Below, in pieces: positions 1 through 11,152 of a stretch of DNA of 64,000 nucleotides. The position numbers and the translations under genes were made by a program. This DNA is from Reticulitermes lucifugus (taxonomy: Eukaryota > Arthropoda > Insecta > Blattodea > Rhinotermitidae): NCBI GenBank assembly GCA_026260175.1, contig JAKCWW010000173.1:80736-144735 (forward strand), read 5' to 3'. Numbering within the stretch: the stretch's first letter is position 1; every line of letters starts with the position of its first letter. Under the pieces are notes generated by a model, which saw only the letters and a program-made list of their open reading frames with translations, made no database searches and was not told where the DNA came from.

Positions 1-954
1 GAAATTTTACGAATAAACTAGAGCACAGTCAAATGATGTCCGCACCTCAAATACGATAATTAACTCCCAGACGTTTCTTTTAATACGTAGGAAAACTGCA
101 GATATGAAATCGAAACAGGACTTACCGTACTTATTTAAGGCATAAAAATAGAATAAAAGGAACACAAGAGTGACGGGTACCGTGCCCTGGACTACTACGT
201 GCTAGATCTCAGACTGCTATTTTTTTCTATGTTTTGAAGTGACATTCACCTTCGACTGGGCAGGTTACGTCTCTCGAAACGTTCTTTTCGGTTAGTGTTT
301 GTACAGGTGTGTTTAACAATACATGTGAAGAGTGTAAAAATCGATGTAAGTGTTGGGACAAGAGTACATTAAGAGGCGTGCTGGCAGTAATGCTTAAAAC
401 ATGAAGACAAAAGGCTCGCTTCCCTTTCTCTAGCAAGTTCACTGAAAAAGAAATGAACATCACCTGACAGACCTGTTGCGGACTGAGCCTTCGGCCGGCA
501 TCGCCACCAGTGAACCAAGTGCAGTGATGCCTATGACTGGCTTGTCTCTGTTTAGTAGCCGCTGTAGCGAACAATTTGTGAAGCTTTATGCCAGTCCTGT
601 GATCACTGTTCTTCGTGAGAAGCTGATGTTATGGCTCACGTAGATAAGAAGATTATGGAACTTGAATGTTCATTGCCGTATACACAAGAGCCAGCCACTG
701 AGCACTCCCTACGTTTAATTTATAAAATCAATGAAATTACATGTTATTTCCTTAAGGCCTGCTTGAATTTTATGCCTAGTAAATTTTACTTTAACAAGGT
801 TCCCTCCTAAATTTTGTGTGTATTTATTATTTCCTCTGTACGAGCTACATGTCACACTTATTTGTTGAAGTGATGCAACTAGGAAGTCCTTTATTTTGCC
901 ATTCTCTGTAGCCTTCTTTCACATCTTACTTCATACATTCTCCTCAACGCCCTG
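1..954. other. no gene recognised
   Basis: This is AT-rich sequence with no recognisable domain. The longest open frame (minus strand, 227-574, 115 codons) has no motif I can place and no supporting signal, so it is not called as a gene. No tandem repeat or tRNA-like box is evident. Confidence 0.5.
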
Positions 955-1165
955 TCACCAAACTATGATAATTCCAGCCTCGTGGGATGTTATGCCCTGT
1001 CGACTGATACCGACATTTCGCAGGAGCGTATGAGGAAGAGCGATTTTACTCTGAAGATGAAGGCAATACGCTTTGTCGAAACGTCGGTAACTATTTACCA
1101 GTCGACACGGCGTAACATCCCAGAAGACATGAATCCTCATCAGCACCGCTTTCAGAATACCATAT
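955..1165 (+). repeat. interspersed inverted-repeat element, FWDVTPCRLV-type
   Basis: Two 24-nt arms at 983-1006 and 1099-1122 are reverse complements with two mismatches. The minus strand translates to HVFWDVTPCRLVNSYRR and the plus strand to ETSVTIYQSTRRNIPED. I recognise both peptides from repeat-derived spurious proteins of cockroaches and termites, which is memory rather than a search result. Related but diverged copies lie at 9.1-9.3 kb and 36.74-36.99 kb. The interior holds a hammerhead-like motif at 1046-1090. It is a non-coding dispersed repeat; the open frames it creates on both strands are not genes. Confidence 0.7.
1046..1090 (+). ncRNA. hammerhead-ribozyme-like motif (copy 1)
   Basis: CTGAAGA at 1051-1057 is followed by one T, an imperfect hairpin, GAAAC at 1078-1082 and GTC at 1083-1085. 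The five bases before the core (1046-1050, TTACT) pair with the five after GTC (1086-1090, GGTAA), with one G-U pair. This matches the order stem I, CUGANGA, stem II, GAAA, stem III, UH of a type I hammerhead. Stem III would be ACGU, too short to fold alone but self-complementary between two molecules. Whether it cleaves is unknown. Confidence 0.4.
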
Positions 1166-1274
1166 CACCCTCCAAACTGCTTGTTCCGCTCAAGAAGGGA
1201 GCTCGTGTTTCGTACGTACACACAGTCACAGGTAAAGTTGTACATTTGTAGAGTGTAAGATTTACTTTTCACGG

Positions 1275-1310
1275 ATAAGAGAAAGGATTGCCGGGGAATT
1301 GAACCCTTTG
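1275..1310 (-). repeat. tRNA box-B-like remnant
   Basis: On the minus strand the sequence GGGTTCAATTCCCCGG resembles the T-arm (box B) of a tRNA. No A box or cloverleaf accompanies it, so it is at best the relic of a tRNA-derived SINE head. Similar isolated boxes occur near 8.09 kb and 27.44 kb on the minus strand. Confidence 0.25.
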
Positions 1311-2149
1311 AAGACGGAAGTTTGTCTAAATTATATAGATAAAGCTTCAGTTCCTAACTCACAGAGAACACCATACATCTCCGTCATAAAGATCAGTCGC
1401 TAACGATCGTCAGGGAAGTACTTAGTATGCATTACTCGTAGAAGTGTCATACGAAACACATACAGACACTGTGTAGCAAAAGACGCACTTTCTTTTTGTT
1501 AGAGCAGGTGGTAAATACAATTATCCCTGGGCTTTAAAAGAGTAATATCACTGTCTATATAAACTAGATATGTGACACACATGCGTTTGGACCCCATAGT
1601 TGAGAATTCCGTGATCACGTGATGAAATGTGTGCTATTTATGGAACACCTTATACCACGAGGTTACTTAGTTAATTAGAAATTTTAATCAGGCTGTTTGC
1701 TTCTTGACGGGCTTTTCTGATTACCGTCTTGTTTCGGATAAGAAGTATCTCATTTACGTGTATAAAACAGTTGTTCAATAATCACTGTGTACCATGTAGT
1801 TAATTAGTAGGGCGGAAGGGTGGTTAGTTACTTCGAAATTTATAGTGTTGCTATTATCGATCATAGTAACAGGTATGGTCGTAGACATGACTGGAAACCT
1901 AGATTAATTAACTTTTAATTAAACATACCGTTTATTCTGAAAGGATCTGGCTTCAGTCATTTCCTAAGCTATAGAAGTGGAAAATTTGTGCATTGGTATT
2001 GCTTGCTACGGGGAATACGTTGTCGATCTGTGCAGTCTGTTTCCAGACTTCCAGAGTTGTTATTATTAAAGTACAAGAGCTGTTATTTTGCCTTTTGTAT
2101 TAATGTTAACGTGGTCTGTCACATGGAGATGAGAATATAGGCAGAGAAT
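1311..2149. other. no gene recognised
   Basis: AT-rich sequence with no open frame of note and no repeat structure visible by eye. Confidence 0.5.
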
Positions 2150-2585
2150 GGTCGAAAATTGGTGCTGAGGAAGATATATGGGGATAACCAGGGGAAATAA
2201 CAGGAGAATGGGTAAAATTGCATAACGATGGTCTTGTACTCTTTACCAAATAATACTCAGATGTTCAAATCTAGGAGAATGAGACGGGTGGGTCATGTGA
2301 CACATGGGGGAGAAGAGACATGCATACAGGATTTTGGTGGGTAAACGCCAGGAAATAAGTTGGAAGACCTAAGCATAGATGCGAGAATAATATTAAAAGG
2401 GATGTTAAACAGAACGGAGGGGTGTAGATTAGATTAGTTTGCCTCAGAACAGGGACAGGTGGCGGGAGGTTGTGAACTCGGTAATGATCCTTCGTGGTCT
2501 GTAAAACGTGGAGAATTTACTGAGATCTGAGGAACTGTTGGCTTCCCAAGAAGGACACTGCTCTATAGAGTTAGCTGTTTAGTTA
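2150..2585 (+). pseudogene. 3' tail of a non-LTR retrotransposon (LINE), decayed
   Basis: Read in shifting frames, this gives the C-terminal signature of a LINE reverse transcriptase polyprotein. The order is a TGEW-(V)KLHN stretch (about 2198-2224), then FKSRRMRRVGHV (about 2264-2300; family pattern RRMRWAGHVARM), then GRPKHRCENNIKRDV (about 2366-2410; family pattern GRPRRRWEDNIKMDL), then a diverged 3' UTR. Frameshifts and stops interrupt all of it. The same tail occurs on the minus strand at 37.94-38.29 kb and in part at 62.60-62.76 kb, so these are copies of one dispersed LINE family. The 5' part is missing, as expected of 5'-truncated retrotransposition. It has no coding capacity. Confidence 0.75.
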
Positions 2586-4980
2586 GTTTAGAGTACAACA
2601 CAAGAAATGAGACCTTTATGACCCCACATAAAATTTGAGAGGTCTAGTTCTAGGTGTTCATCTGTTATTTCTGTCGTCAAAATAGGCTGCCATTTTACAC
2701 TCTACCAAAATAATTTAGAGCGTTAACGAACCTGCACCATACTAAGTGGCACTTTTTTCGCTTCGAATCCATAAGCTCTTAGAGTCGCTTGTTATTATTA
2801 TTGAAAGTTAAAACTACAAATGTGAAATACCGTTCTATCACATGACATGTGTACCGTTTTACGTATTTTTTTTAATGATTCTGCGGTTGTGAGAAAGGAA
2901 GATCCAGCGAGCCTGAAGCCTGAGACTTAATGTTTTCTTGGTAGTGTCCACCTCCAAGCACTCAGCCTCAGGAATACAGAGAGCGCGCTCATCACGTGGC
3001 GTGACCGAGTGCTGAACATGATTCGTTTCGTTATGATAGCTCAGTACAACCCTTGCCATGCACACTATGTTAGAGCGAACTTCTCTCCTTTAATGGTGCA
3101 AGCATCTAGCAATCGAGTGAAAAATCTATGTAAATATCGGGAAATATTTTCATAACTTACAGCCGATTATCGAAAACGAGATCATAAGAACAGATTTCTC
3201 CTCTTTATTTCTCCGTTTTATTGTCTCTTATTCTTTGTGATAAAACCAGCGAAGTGGAAACATCGTAAGAACGCGAAGCGTACATGAGGTGTTGAGGACG
3301 GTACTTACAGCTTTCTTCGTTTCTGCTTCTCAACAGCAGGAAATTGCTTCCGACGTTCTAACATTCCTCCCCCGTCCTCCTAGCTTCTATCTGCTCGGAG
3401 GGACTTTTTGGTTTGTAACGGCAACGGGACACCCAAAATAAAAGTTACCGGTCTGACAACCCCAATGCAGTTCTTTCTGGGCTTTGTTGTGAGAGGAAAG
3501 GTATTTGAGCTACATCCCCCGATCGGCTGAAACCCTGCATTTTTCACGTTTAACCGCTACTGGCCATCTTTCTTGTTCTTTGTAGAATCTCAGTAATTTT
3601 AAACACTAAAACTTTTGCGCCATCTGTATAACCGTGGCCGTGTCAGGGGCGTCAGGCAATCAGTAGTCCTTTCTTTAAAAGCAAATAATGTGCCGCGGTG
3701 CTTCGAACAACAAGCGGTCAACACAATCCAGTTTTACGGTACATAATTCGTGTGTGTATGTTTGTAATTTTTTAAACTGATTCGAGGTGGTTGAAAATTA
3801 CATGTGCTATCAATATCATACAATGAAACTGTACCACATGAAACATCATTACAGGAGATAATGGCATCGTACAATTGGCAACACTTGTATGAATGGTGGC
3901 AGTGGTACTATAATTGTTAACGATAATGACACTGGGAAATAGCTTAATTGGCCGTTTATACAATCACTGCAAAAGCAATACATTTTCTGCAACCTCACTA
4001 GACGGTTGACTGTGTAGGCTATGTCTCAGCCTGTCTTTAGCTGCAAATCCGTTTTTGCAGTATCTTAAGCCAAAGTTTTTATGCACTACAAAATGCAGAT
4101 TCTTTAAAGAGAGTTTTGAGTTTAGGTATGATAACATAAGGAACAAACCCTTACATATATTTAAAATAAATCACAAGGGTAGCGTTAGACAAATATCATA
4201 TCGGATTTTTCTTTATGCGATTTCTTGCAAGATTCCAAACCCAGATGTAGACTCATACGCTGCTGGGAAGGTCAAAAAATGTTAAACATGGTATCTGTAC
4301 GTAGTGGATAATCCATGAGTCTGGAAGAACCAGAACTGAATTTCTGAAACGGAAGGAAACTCCAGTTTGGTGGTTGCGCTGTTTCACTTATGTGAACAGT
4401 TACGTGTTCATAAATACGGAAATACTAAGGAACTACTTACTGATCAATATAACTAAGTTTTGTAGCATCGCAAAGATTTCTGCTCTTCTTCCACCAGTTT
4501 CTGATCGATAATTGCATTAGATCTGAAGAATATTTATTTCATTTATCTTAAACACTGGGTTAGCCTGTTTCCATTTTATTTTAAATTTATTCTTTGTAAT
4601 TACCTTCTGGGCGGTAACAGTGTGTAAGTGGTCAAACCAGGTTCTAAAAAGTAACGTCACTTTGTATACCGAAAAATATAATGTGTACACCGTCGGCAAG
4701 TGTGTGCCAACTGGAATATTTTTATATTCTTCTTCCTACTAAACACTGCTTAAAATACAGTTAAACAACCGAATAGCCTGTATACCACACATCATCAACT
4801 TGGAAAAATCTTGAGGAAGATGTAATATAATTTAACAGTAACAATATGTTAATATTGTAGACATTGTGTCACGTTTTTAACAATTGCTGATTATAGTGGA
4901 AATGATAAACGGCACGCACGATATCGGATGTAATTATTTGACACATTGAATGTAATTGTATGTTCTTACATTTTGTGATG
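2586..4980. other. no gene recognised
   Basis: About 2.4 kb with only short open frames (60-76 codons) that resemble nothing I know. No satellite, TIR pair or tRNA-like box was found by eye. Confidence 0.5.
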
Positions 4981-4983
4981 GTA

Positions 4984-5027
4984 GAAAGCCTGAAGATGAC
5001 CAACATCGGTCGAAACATGTTGCCTTC
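4984..5027 (+). ncRNA. hammerhead-ribozyme-like motif (copy 2)
   Basis: CTGAAGA at 4990-4996 is followed by one T, then GACC-6 nt-GGTC (a perfect 4-bp stem II) and GAAAC at 5012-5016. ACATGT (5015-5020) is self-complementary. GAAAGC at 4984-4989 pairs with GCCTTC at 5022-5027 with one mismatch, giving stem I. The predicted cleavage site would follow T5021. The host repeat was not otherwise delimited. Confidence 0.45.
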
Positions 5028-5275
5028 ATAATATAATTTGCTGAAAATACATAACATAAAAGCTTGCGTTGACGGTATTAATTCCTTTTGTATGTCTGCG
5101 TAACACAACGGGAGGCTTAACATAAAATTACGCAGGTGAATTTTCTCACCGCTGCCTACAGAACATGTGAATTGTAATATACCTTTTTATATTAGTCTCA
5201 CCGTGCAATTTTTATAATTCACTGCTTACAAACCAACGACATTCACTTCACTTTCACTTTTATTATTTATTCATC

Positions 5276-5323
5276 AACCCCTACATATGTTTCGGTCTTA
5301 TATAAGGCCATCTTCAGGGGGTT
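5276..5323 (-). ncRNA. hammerhead-ribozyme-like motif (copy 3, best paired)
   Basis: On the minus strand CTGAAGA (5317-5311) is followed by one T, a hairpin with the arms GGCCTTAT and ATAAGACC (one mismatch), GAAAC (5293-5289) and ATATGTA. AACCCC just before the core pairs perfectly with GGGGTT just after GTA (5281-5276), a 6-bp stem I. ACATATGT around the GAAA junction is an 8-nt palindrome that could form stem III within one molecule (2 bp, 4-nt loop) or between two. The surrounding AT-rich repeat extends roughly 5.2-5.6 kb. Sequence and pairing are seen directly; ribozyme activity is inferred. Confidence 0.5.
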
Positions 5324-5608
5324 CATAAACTACGTTCACTTTACATCCAATGTTCCGTCTCTCATTATAACTAGTCCAATCTCTTTGTATATAAATTACA
5401 ATCACTTACAAAGTCTGTATTTGAAGTATATATAAAAATCACAAAATATAAAAAATCCTTAAAAAATCGTCAATATTAGTGTTAAAATGGTAAAGTACAA
5501 CAGTGTGGATTATTATGTTATAACTTCATATTTGGCTAGTTTTTCGGTTTTGGTCTTGGTTTTGTATATTTGGATGGTCATTTAAGTAATTTTGTCCTGC
5601 TTTTTATG

Positions 5609-5668
5609 TTGTGTGTGTCCCGTGTTGCGGTGTGTAGGCCTACACACCGCAACACGGGACACACACAA
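5609..5668. repeat. perfect 60-bp palindrome without spacer
   Basis: The 30 bases of 5609-5638 are the exact reverse complement of 5639-5668, with the centre at AGG|CCT and no loop. The match stops at 5608/5669. The arms are rich in GTGTGTGT and contain CCGTGTTGCGG. Such a structure can extrude as a cruciform. It may be a real palindrome or an artefact of library or assembly fold-back. Confidence 0.95.
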
Positions 5669-6014
5669 GGGTTATCGCTCCATGGAATGCACAACAAGAA
5701 TAGGCAAGCTACTTGTACTGATATTTTATTCTGCAGAGCTTGACCCTTATGCGTTCCTTTCTCTCTTTCTACTCCATTTCACGTGACACATGATCAAGCA
5801 GCTAATGGTTTACACGGTATTTCATAAATATTTACCTCTCTGAAAGGAAAGTTGTACAGACATAAGCACATCTCACGTGTGGACTGCACACTGAAAGCTG
5901 AACACATACATATTTTTCCCGACTTGCCTGTTGATGTTCCTCTACGAAATGTTTCCGTACACATTACGTATATTTAGAAGACATGTTAGACTCGAACGCA
6001 AAATTTCGGGACCC

Positions 6015-6020
6015 CTGCTG

Positions 6021-6065
<45 letters not shown>

Positions 6066-6077
6066 TTACTACTACTA

Positions 6078-6109
<32 letters not shown>

Positions 6110-6110
6110 A
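6015..6110 (+). repeat. (CTA)n/(CTG)n microsatellite
   Basis: An almost pure CTA trinucleotide array, about 30 units with one ATT interruption, bordered on both sides by CTG units. It reads as poly-leucine inside an open frame at 5931-6158, which is a by-product of the repeat and not a gene. Confidence 0.95.
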
Positions 6111-8050
6111 ATTTCGTTTTCATCTCAGAAGTTTGTACGAGATACACATTGGTATTAATACTGTTGCGAACATATAGAGTACGAATTTGTCGGCTTATGG
6201 TAGAACTTTTCAGGAAATTCCGTCACTTTGTTTTTAAGTTTATTGTCTGTGGGGAAAAATATACCCGTATAACCGTCTATCTCACTCTGTCGCACAGCTG
6301 TTTCTTGATAAGCCGACAGTCCCTCACCTACTCAAGAATTTTCACGCTTTATACGGAACCTGAATATTATCCACAGCAGCCCGTCTCTTATCTCTGTTGT
6401 GAATCCAGCAAACACATTTACACCTGATTTCTTTGAAGTACGCCTCATTTAGTATGGTACGGTTTCCAAAGTGATCTTTACATATTAGGTGCTCCGACCA
6501 AACTTTTGTTGGCTACACCCAACCCCCTCCATTTCTTATCATAAGGCAACTTCCGTTATAAAATCATAAAAGTACTTTAAGAGTGATATTCGTCAAGCAA
6601 TTATACTCGTAGAAGCGCCAGTCTTTTCGATATTTATTGTGAATTTACAACAAATGTTTTAAGGTACAAACTTGTTATAGAGTATTGGTTTCACTTTAAA
6701 CAACCCGGCAACTTGCCCATAGGGTGTGTCTGTGGTTTTGTTTTTGAATTGTGAGTAAGCAGCAATTTTTTACGAAATGTTGTTAACATATTTAATTTTA
6801 CAACCGATCTGCTGCTTGTTTATTTTCGCGTTGGGAGCTCGGGACATGAATAATATGTTGTGCCGCCCTCCGCAATGAGCCCACCTTCGAGGCCAGCTGC
6901 TGCCCACGCAGCATATTCCATTCCTCGCCTGGTGTTTCCACAGGATGGACACCAAGTTATCTCATTATGGCAGGTGGAGGGAGTGAGAAGTCCAGGTGCA
7001 TGGCGTAGCTCAGAAATGTTAAGGCACGGATTCTTTCATCAGGATGTTAACGGGATGCTCTCCGGCAAAAAATGAAGTAGATGTTACAGAAAGGATTACA
7101 CAATAAATGCACAATAAATTGTTATTAACTTACTGAAATTATTGGAATGTGCAATTGATAGCTCTTGACAAAAATGTTGATGACAGTTGCTTAGAAATTC
7201 ATGTGTTTTCCTTAGGTAATTATATGGGGATGAAGGTCTTAGTAGTATACATATTGTGATCGATCGACTGACTGACTGACTGTATAAACTCACGTTAACG
7301 TAATATCAATATTTCCAGTTACAAACGTGACATTTTTGGCAAATGTGTCTTCGACTTCTATGCTTGGCTTGGCAACGGAGAAGGCTTTCTGTCGCTAGTT
7401 GACCAAATTTCCATGGAGGACATTGCGTAATCCGTATTGGTTAAGATTATTTATAATAAGGAACAAAATGCTCTAAGCGAGAAAGGCTGAACAAGTGAAA
7501 CACGGCTTTCACTCAAGAAATTAATAGCCCAAAATACTCTAAATTTAGGGTTCATAAAATTTTCAAACCCGAAGTTTGCTTTCGTCCAATCATGACGTAC
7601 AAATGGCCTTGTTTCGCAGCACGAATAACATGACGTTTAGTGGTAAGACAAAGCCTCACTAATGATCGTCTAAACTACCAGTTTTGTCGAACTTGAGTTT
7701 TTAAAATGTTTTTGTTTTCTCATTCCGTAAGGGTTTGCTTGCGTGGAATTAAACCCGGCGTTGGGCTATAGTTGTCTGACGTAATATTTTGAAGGTTATG
7801 TAATTAAAAGGAGTCCTGGCGGGACTACTATCAGGCAATTAGGAATGTGAGAGAGGATAATATTAAAATCTGTGTTGAGTGAATAGGATGTGAAGTTGCG
7901 AACTGAAATCAAGTGATTCAGATTATAGTTATAGCGCGTGATACTGTGGGAACGATGATGAACCGTAACGTTCCATAAGCCGTAGAATTTATTCAGCAGT
8001 CCAGCACCTATAGTAGCATTTGGCAGTAGATACTAAGGAATCCGACAGAT
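6111..8050. other. no gene recognised
   Basis: Non-coding sequence with only short open frames. A small (GACT)n run with a GATCGATC lead-in lies at 7257-7281. Nothing else structured was found. Confidence 0.5.
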
Positions 8051-8054
8051 AATT

Positions 8055-8112
8055 TTAGTCTGGATAGCCGGTATTTGAACCCAAAGTCTCCCGAAGACGA
8101 GGCGGTAGATGG
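8055..8112 (-). repeat. tRNA box-B-like remnant
   Basis: The minus strand carries GGGTTCAAATACCGG, close to a tRNA T-arm, preceded by a CG-rich arm (CTTCGGGAG). It may be the head of a decayed tRNA-derived SINE; no cloverleaf can be drawn. Confidence 0.3.
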
Positions 8113-8689
8113 CAACATTCCGGTCGTCTTCGGAAGCTTTGGTGCTGTTCTGGTCTGCCTCGTCGTGACGAAACCAGGTAACAGTTAACAATAAAACTGG
8201 ACGCCAGAACAAGTGCCTTAAAAGCCGTCACTTTTAAACTGAAGTCGTCGTTCAGCGAACACAGATGCGCGTAATTGCGACACTTGAGCGAACTGTCGGG
8301 CTGTGTAAACATTGTTTACCAGTTACGCACTATTGATTACTGACATCTCTTCACCAGATGGTTATGACAGGTAAAATTATGGTTTTAAAGTGATCGCCTA
8401 ATACACTTCCCATAATTAACCAAACTAGGAAGCTCCACTTCCCATGTATTTATTCCATTTTCAGAATTAAAAGTATTGTGTATGTTTTTCTTATTTATCG
8501 CGTGGTGCTACACGCCCAGACCACCTTTTACCCCTTGAGATGAACAGTGTAATAGAGTTAATTTGAATATGTCCTTGGGATGGAGGATATCTCAATGCTC
8601 TGTCGTAGCAGTTTATCATCATCATCTGGAACCCTCAGCGTTTACGCATTTACGCATTTCGTCGAAATTATTTACGTGAATGGCTCATT

Positions 8690-8850
8690 TGGTTCCCCAT
8701 AAGGTGAAGGTGAAATTCTCCCAGTGCACGCCTTGGTGGCTCATGGGGGAGCAGAGGTATAAATGCACTCATTCGTCATCTCGGTGCTTCAATGAAAGTG
8801 ACTCTTCAGCTTCTCACTCTGTTGACTTTACCCGCGGGGAAAGAGCCCCA
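8690..8850 (+). mobile_element. SINE family D copy
   Basis: It begins with GTGAAGGTGAAATT, then CCCAGTGCACGCC, GGGGGAGCAGAGGTAT and a GCGGGGAAAGAGCCC stretch. The same ordered blocks recur at 18.77-18.92 kb and 49.56-49.80 kb on this strand and at 46.90-47.04 kb on the minus strand, so this is a dispersed short element. I saw no pol III boxes in this copy. Its ends are approximate. Confidence 0.6.
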
Positions 8851-9104
8851 AGTTTTCATTCAGTGGGGTTTGTCAGTGAAAATTCTAAGCATTTGTCTGT
8901 ATGTCTGTAACAAAGACGTAACCCGTGCCGTAATGTCACAAGCATAAATTAAAATTAACAATCTTACTTGTTTACAAAGTCACCTTCTACATTGACAGAT
9001 GTAGGACATGGAAAACGTGAGCTCGTATATTAAGCACTTGCTGTGAAGAGTCACCGCTTTCGTTTTTATAGTAACGCTAGAAGGTTTTAGAACGAAGAGG
9101 AGTG

Positions 9105-9335
9105 CATCCAGGTAAGCGCAATGTGAGGTTCTCACAGCACGCTGTAGATTCCAGTCTTCAGGGATGTGACACTGGGTTGCTGGGTAAGTAGTTTTCGATA
9201 TCTTCAGGGTCACGCAGTCCAAAAAGATGTGATCTAGTCTTGGACAGCTTGACCCTGAAGAAGAAGGTAATGCGACTCTTCGACCCGCGGCAACGACACA
9301 GCATCACGTGCCTTAAGACTGGGATCGTCGTATCC
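9105..9335. repeat. head-to-head pair of FWDVTPCRLV-type repeats
   Basis: The left half (about 9105-9232, minus strand) and the right half (about 9235-9335, plus strand) share ordered blocks when one is reverse-complemented: TTGGAC, GACCCTGAAGA, TCGA, a CAACGACACAG-like block, and AAGACTGG. The left half translates on the minus strand to PATQCHIPEDWNLQ, comparable with the RRNIPEDMNP peptide of the 1.1-kb copy. This is either an inverted duplication or a fold-back element of about 230 bp. Confidence 0.5.
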
Positions 9336-11150
9336 AAGTACGCTGAACAGACAATTGTGATAGAGTAAGAGGCTTTACCCTCTTTAGGAGTTACATTTGT
9401 GAATGAGGAAGTTGGCGTAACATTATTGTTGGTGTTATCAGCATCAGCAGGTTTATCGAGGATGTCGTCAGAGTGTTTGGAAGTGATTTCTGTAAAGTTC
9501 CGGTACTGCTGAAGTTGTTGTAATTACTGGTTATCACTTTCACCTCTGACTTCTAGATAATTTCCGTGTCTTGTCATAAGCGCCTTGTACTCCGTCGCCT
9601 TCCTTCGTTACCCGCACATCTGTCTAGTAGTATGGAAACATCTGCTGGCGGATGTTTCCGCTTTCCTTCCCGCGCTATGATGTCACTCTTGCTGCATCCG
9701 CCTGTACTTCTGGTAAAGTCTTTGCTATCGACTAATGGAGATTCTTCTTTTGCCCTTCTTTATAGTTTTTGTGTTTTCCCCCAGTGCGTTAACATAGACT
9801 GCTATAGTTATGTAAACTATAATTAACGTAAATTCCGTCCGTAATTCATTCGAAACTAATCTTGAGTTCCCTGCGCCTCTAGTACCTTGTTCACCCGTGT
9901 CATTATATAATTCACAGAACCAAAATTTATAACGGTCTTTGAAACCATTCTTTTGCCATGTTAATTCCGTTTGTAATTGTCAGTGACACGCAGCAGCCCA
10001 TATGGTCTGCATTTAGTCTAATTTTGTTTGTTTATTTTGTACGCGTGTTGCGGTTTTAGTGTATTCTTTACAGACTTGTAAATTCTGCATCATTTTAATT
10101 GCGTTGGAATTATGTTACGTGTGAACTCAACACGGCTGGAGAAAGTGTGATGACGTGGCATGCAGATATGCTGCAAATATCAGTGTACATATCAAATTAC
10201 TGGATGCACCATATTTTCCCAAATTGAAGTCAGTTATTTCGTTTTTATGCCATGTATATTCAGTCGTCATTACATTAATACATGAATCTCCTGTCTCTCT
10301 CCCTCTCTAGGTAGAACAAAATTAGTTCATTTATATACGAGCTCGTCCAATAATTGGAATCGACTGGAGAATTTATTTCGAAAGCTGTTTTGATAATGTA
10401 TTGTCTGCTTCGGATCAGTCATCATCATTATAATCTTAGTCACTTGGAGGTAGTTGTGAACCGAATTTGATTTGGTACATTTTGCAAGAATCCTATACTA
10501 TTACGGTAACGTTTGTTTGCTAAGTCATGATATACTCATCTACTGAATGGAACTAAAATTGTAATGTCGTGGAGCAATCTTGCACAGTTATTTAAACACC
10601 TACTGTAAGCTGAAATTGGTAAGACGTTGCATGCATATATTGAGGTCTACCATCAAGAGCTTCGGGAAGGTTAAGATACGTTTGTGGTGTGGAAGTTTAA
10701 ACATCACAGTTAAATAAAACAGCAACAGTTAAATATACTCGGCAGTCCTTACGCTGGTAAGGGCGAACATGATGAATCACATTGTTGTGAGATTGTGATA
10801 TAAAGAAACACACTATATTCCTACGGAAATACTTGTATTTTGGCTTGCCTCTTATCAACCAAAGTACATACATAAATGGAACATGTTTTTACATAGACCA
10901 GCATCTGGATACGTTTGTGAGCCATTGCGACTATTCCTCCCTTCTCACACGCTATTTCTCTGAGATCCGTCTTGACTGCATGCTCTTGTTCATATCAAGT
11001 GTGGGTGCTTGTTAAAATTCGGCATGAATTTCTTTGCTTCTCGTCTGGGCTATAAGGGCAGTTCATCGTAAATTCTACGTGTACTCTGTCCTAACAATAC
11101 TAGGTGGCCTGCATAAACTACGAAGTATCTCGTTGTTTGACATTTCAGAT
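9336..11150. other. no gene recognised
   Basis: Non-coding AT-rich sequence. The longest frames are 86 codons or fewer and unplaced. No repeat architecture was seen. Confidence 0.5.
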
Positions 11151-11152
11151 TA

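Noticed and set aside
227-574. 115-codon minus-strand open frame
   Set aside because: No recognisable domain, no homologous block elsewhere in the window, and its length is within chance expectation for 64 kb read in six frames.
4984-5323. The two hammerhead-like copies at 5.0 and 5.3 kb as arms of one fold-back element
   Set aside because: They face each other, but the flanking sequences are unrelated, so they are separate repeats.
5931-6158. Frame encoding a poly-leucine stretch
   Set aside because: Produced by the CTA/CTG microsatellite; no flanking protein signal.
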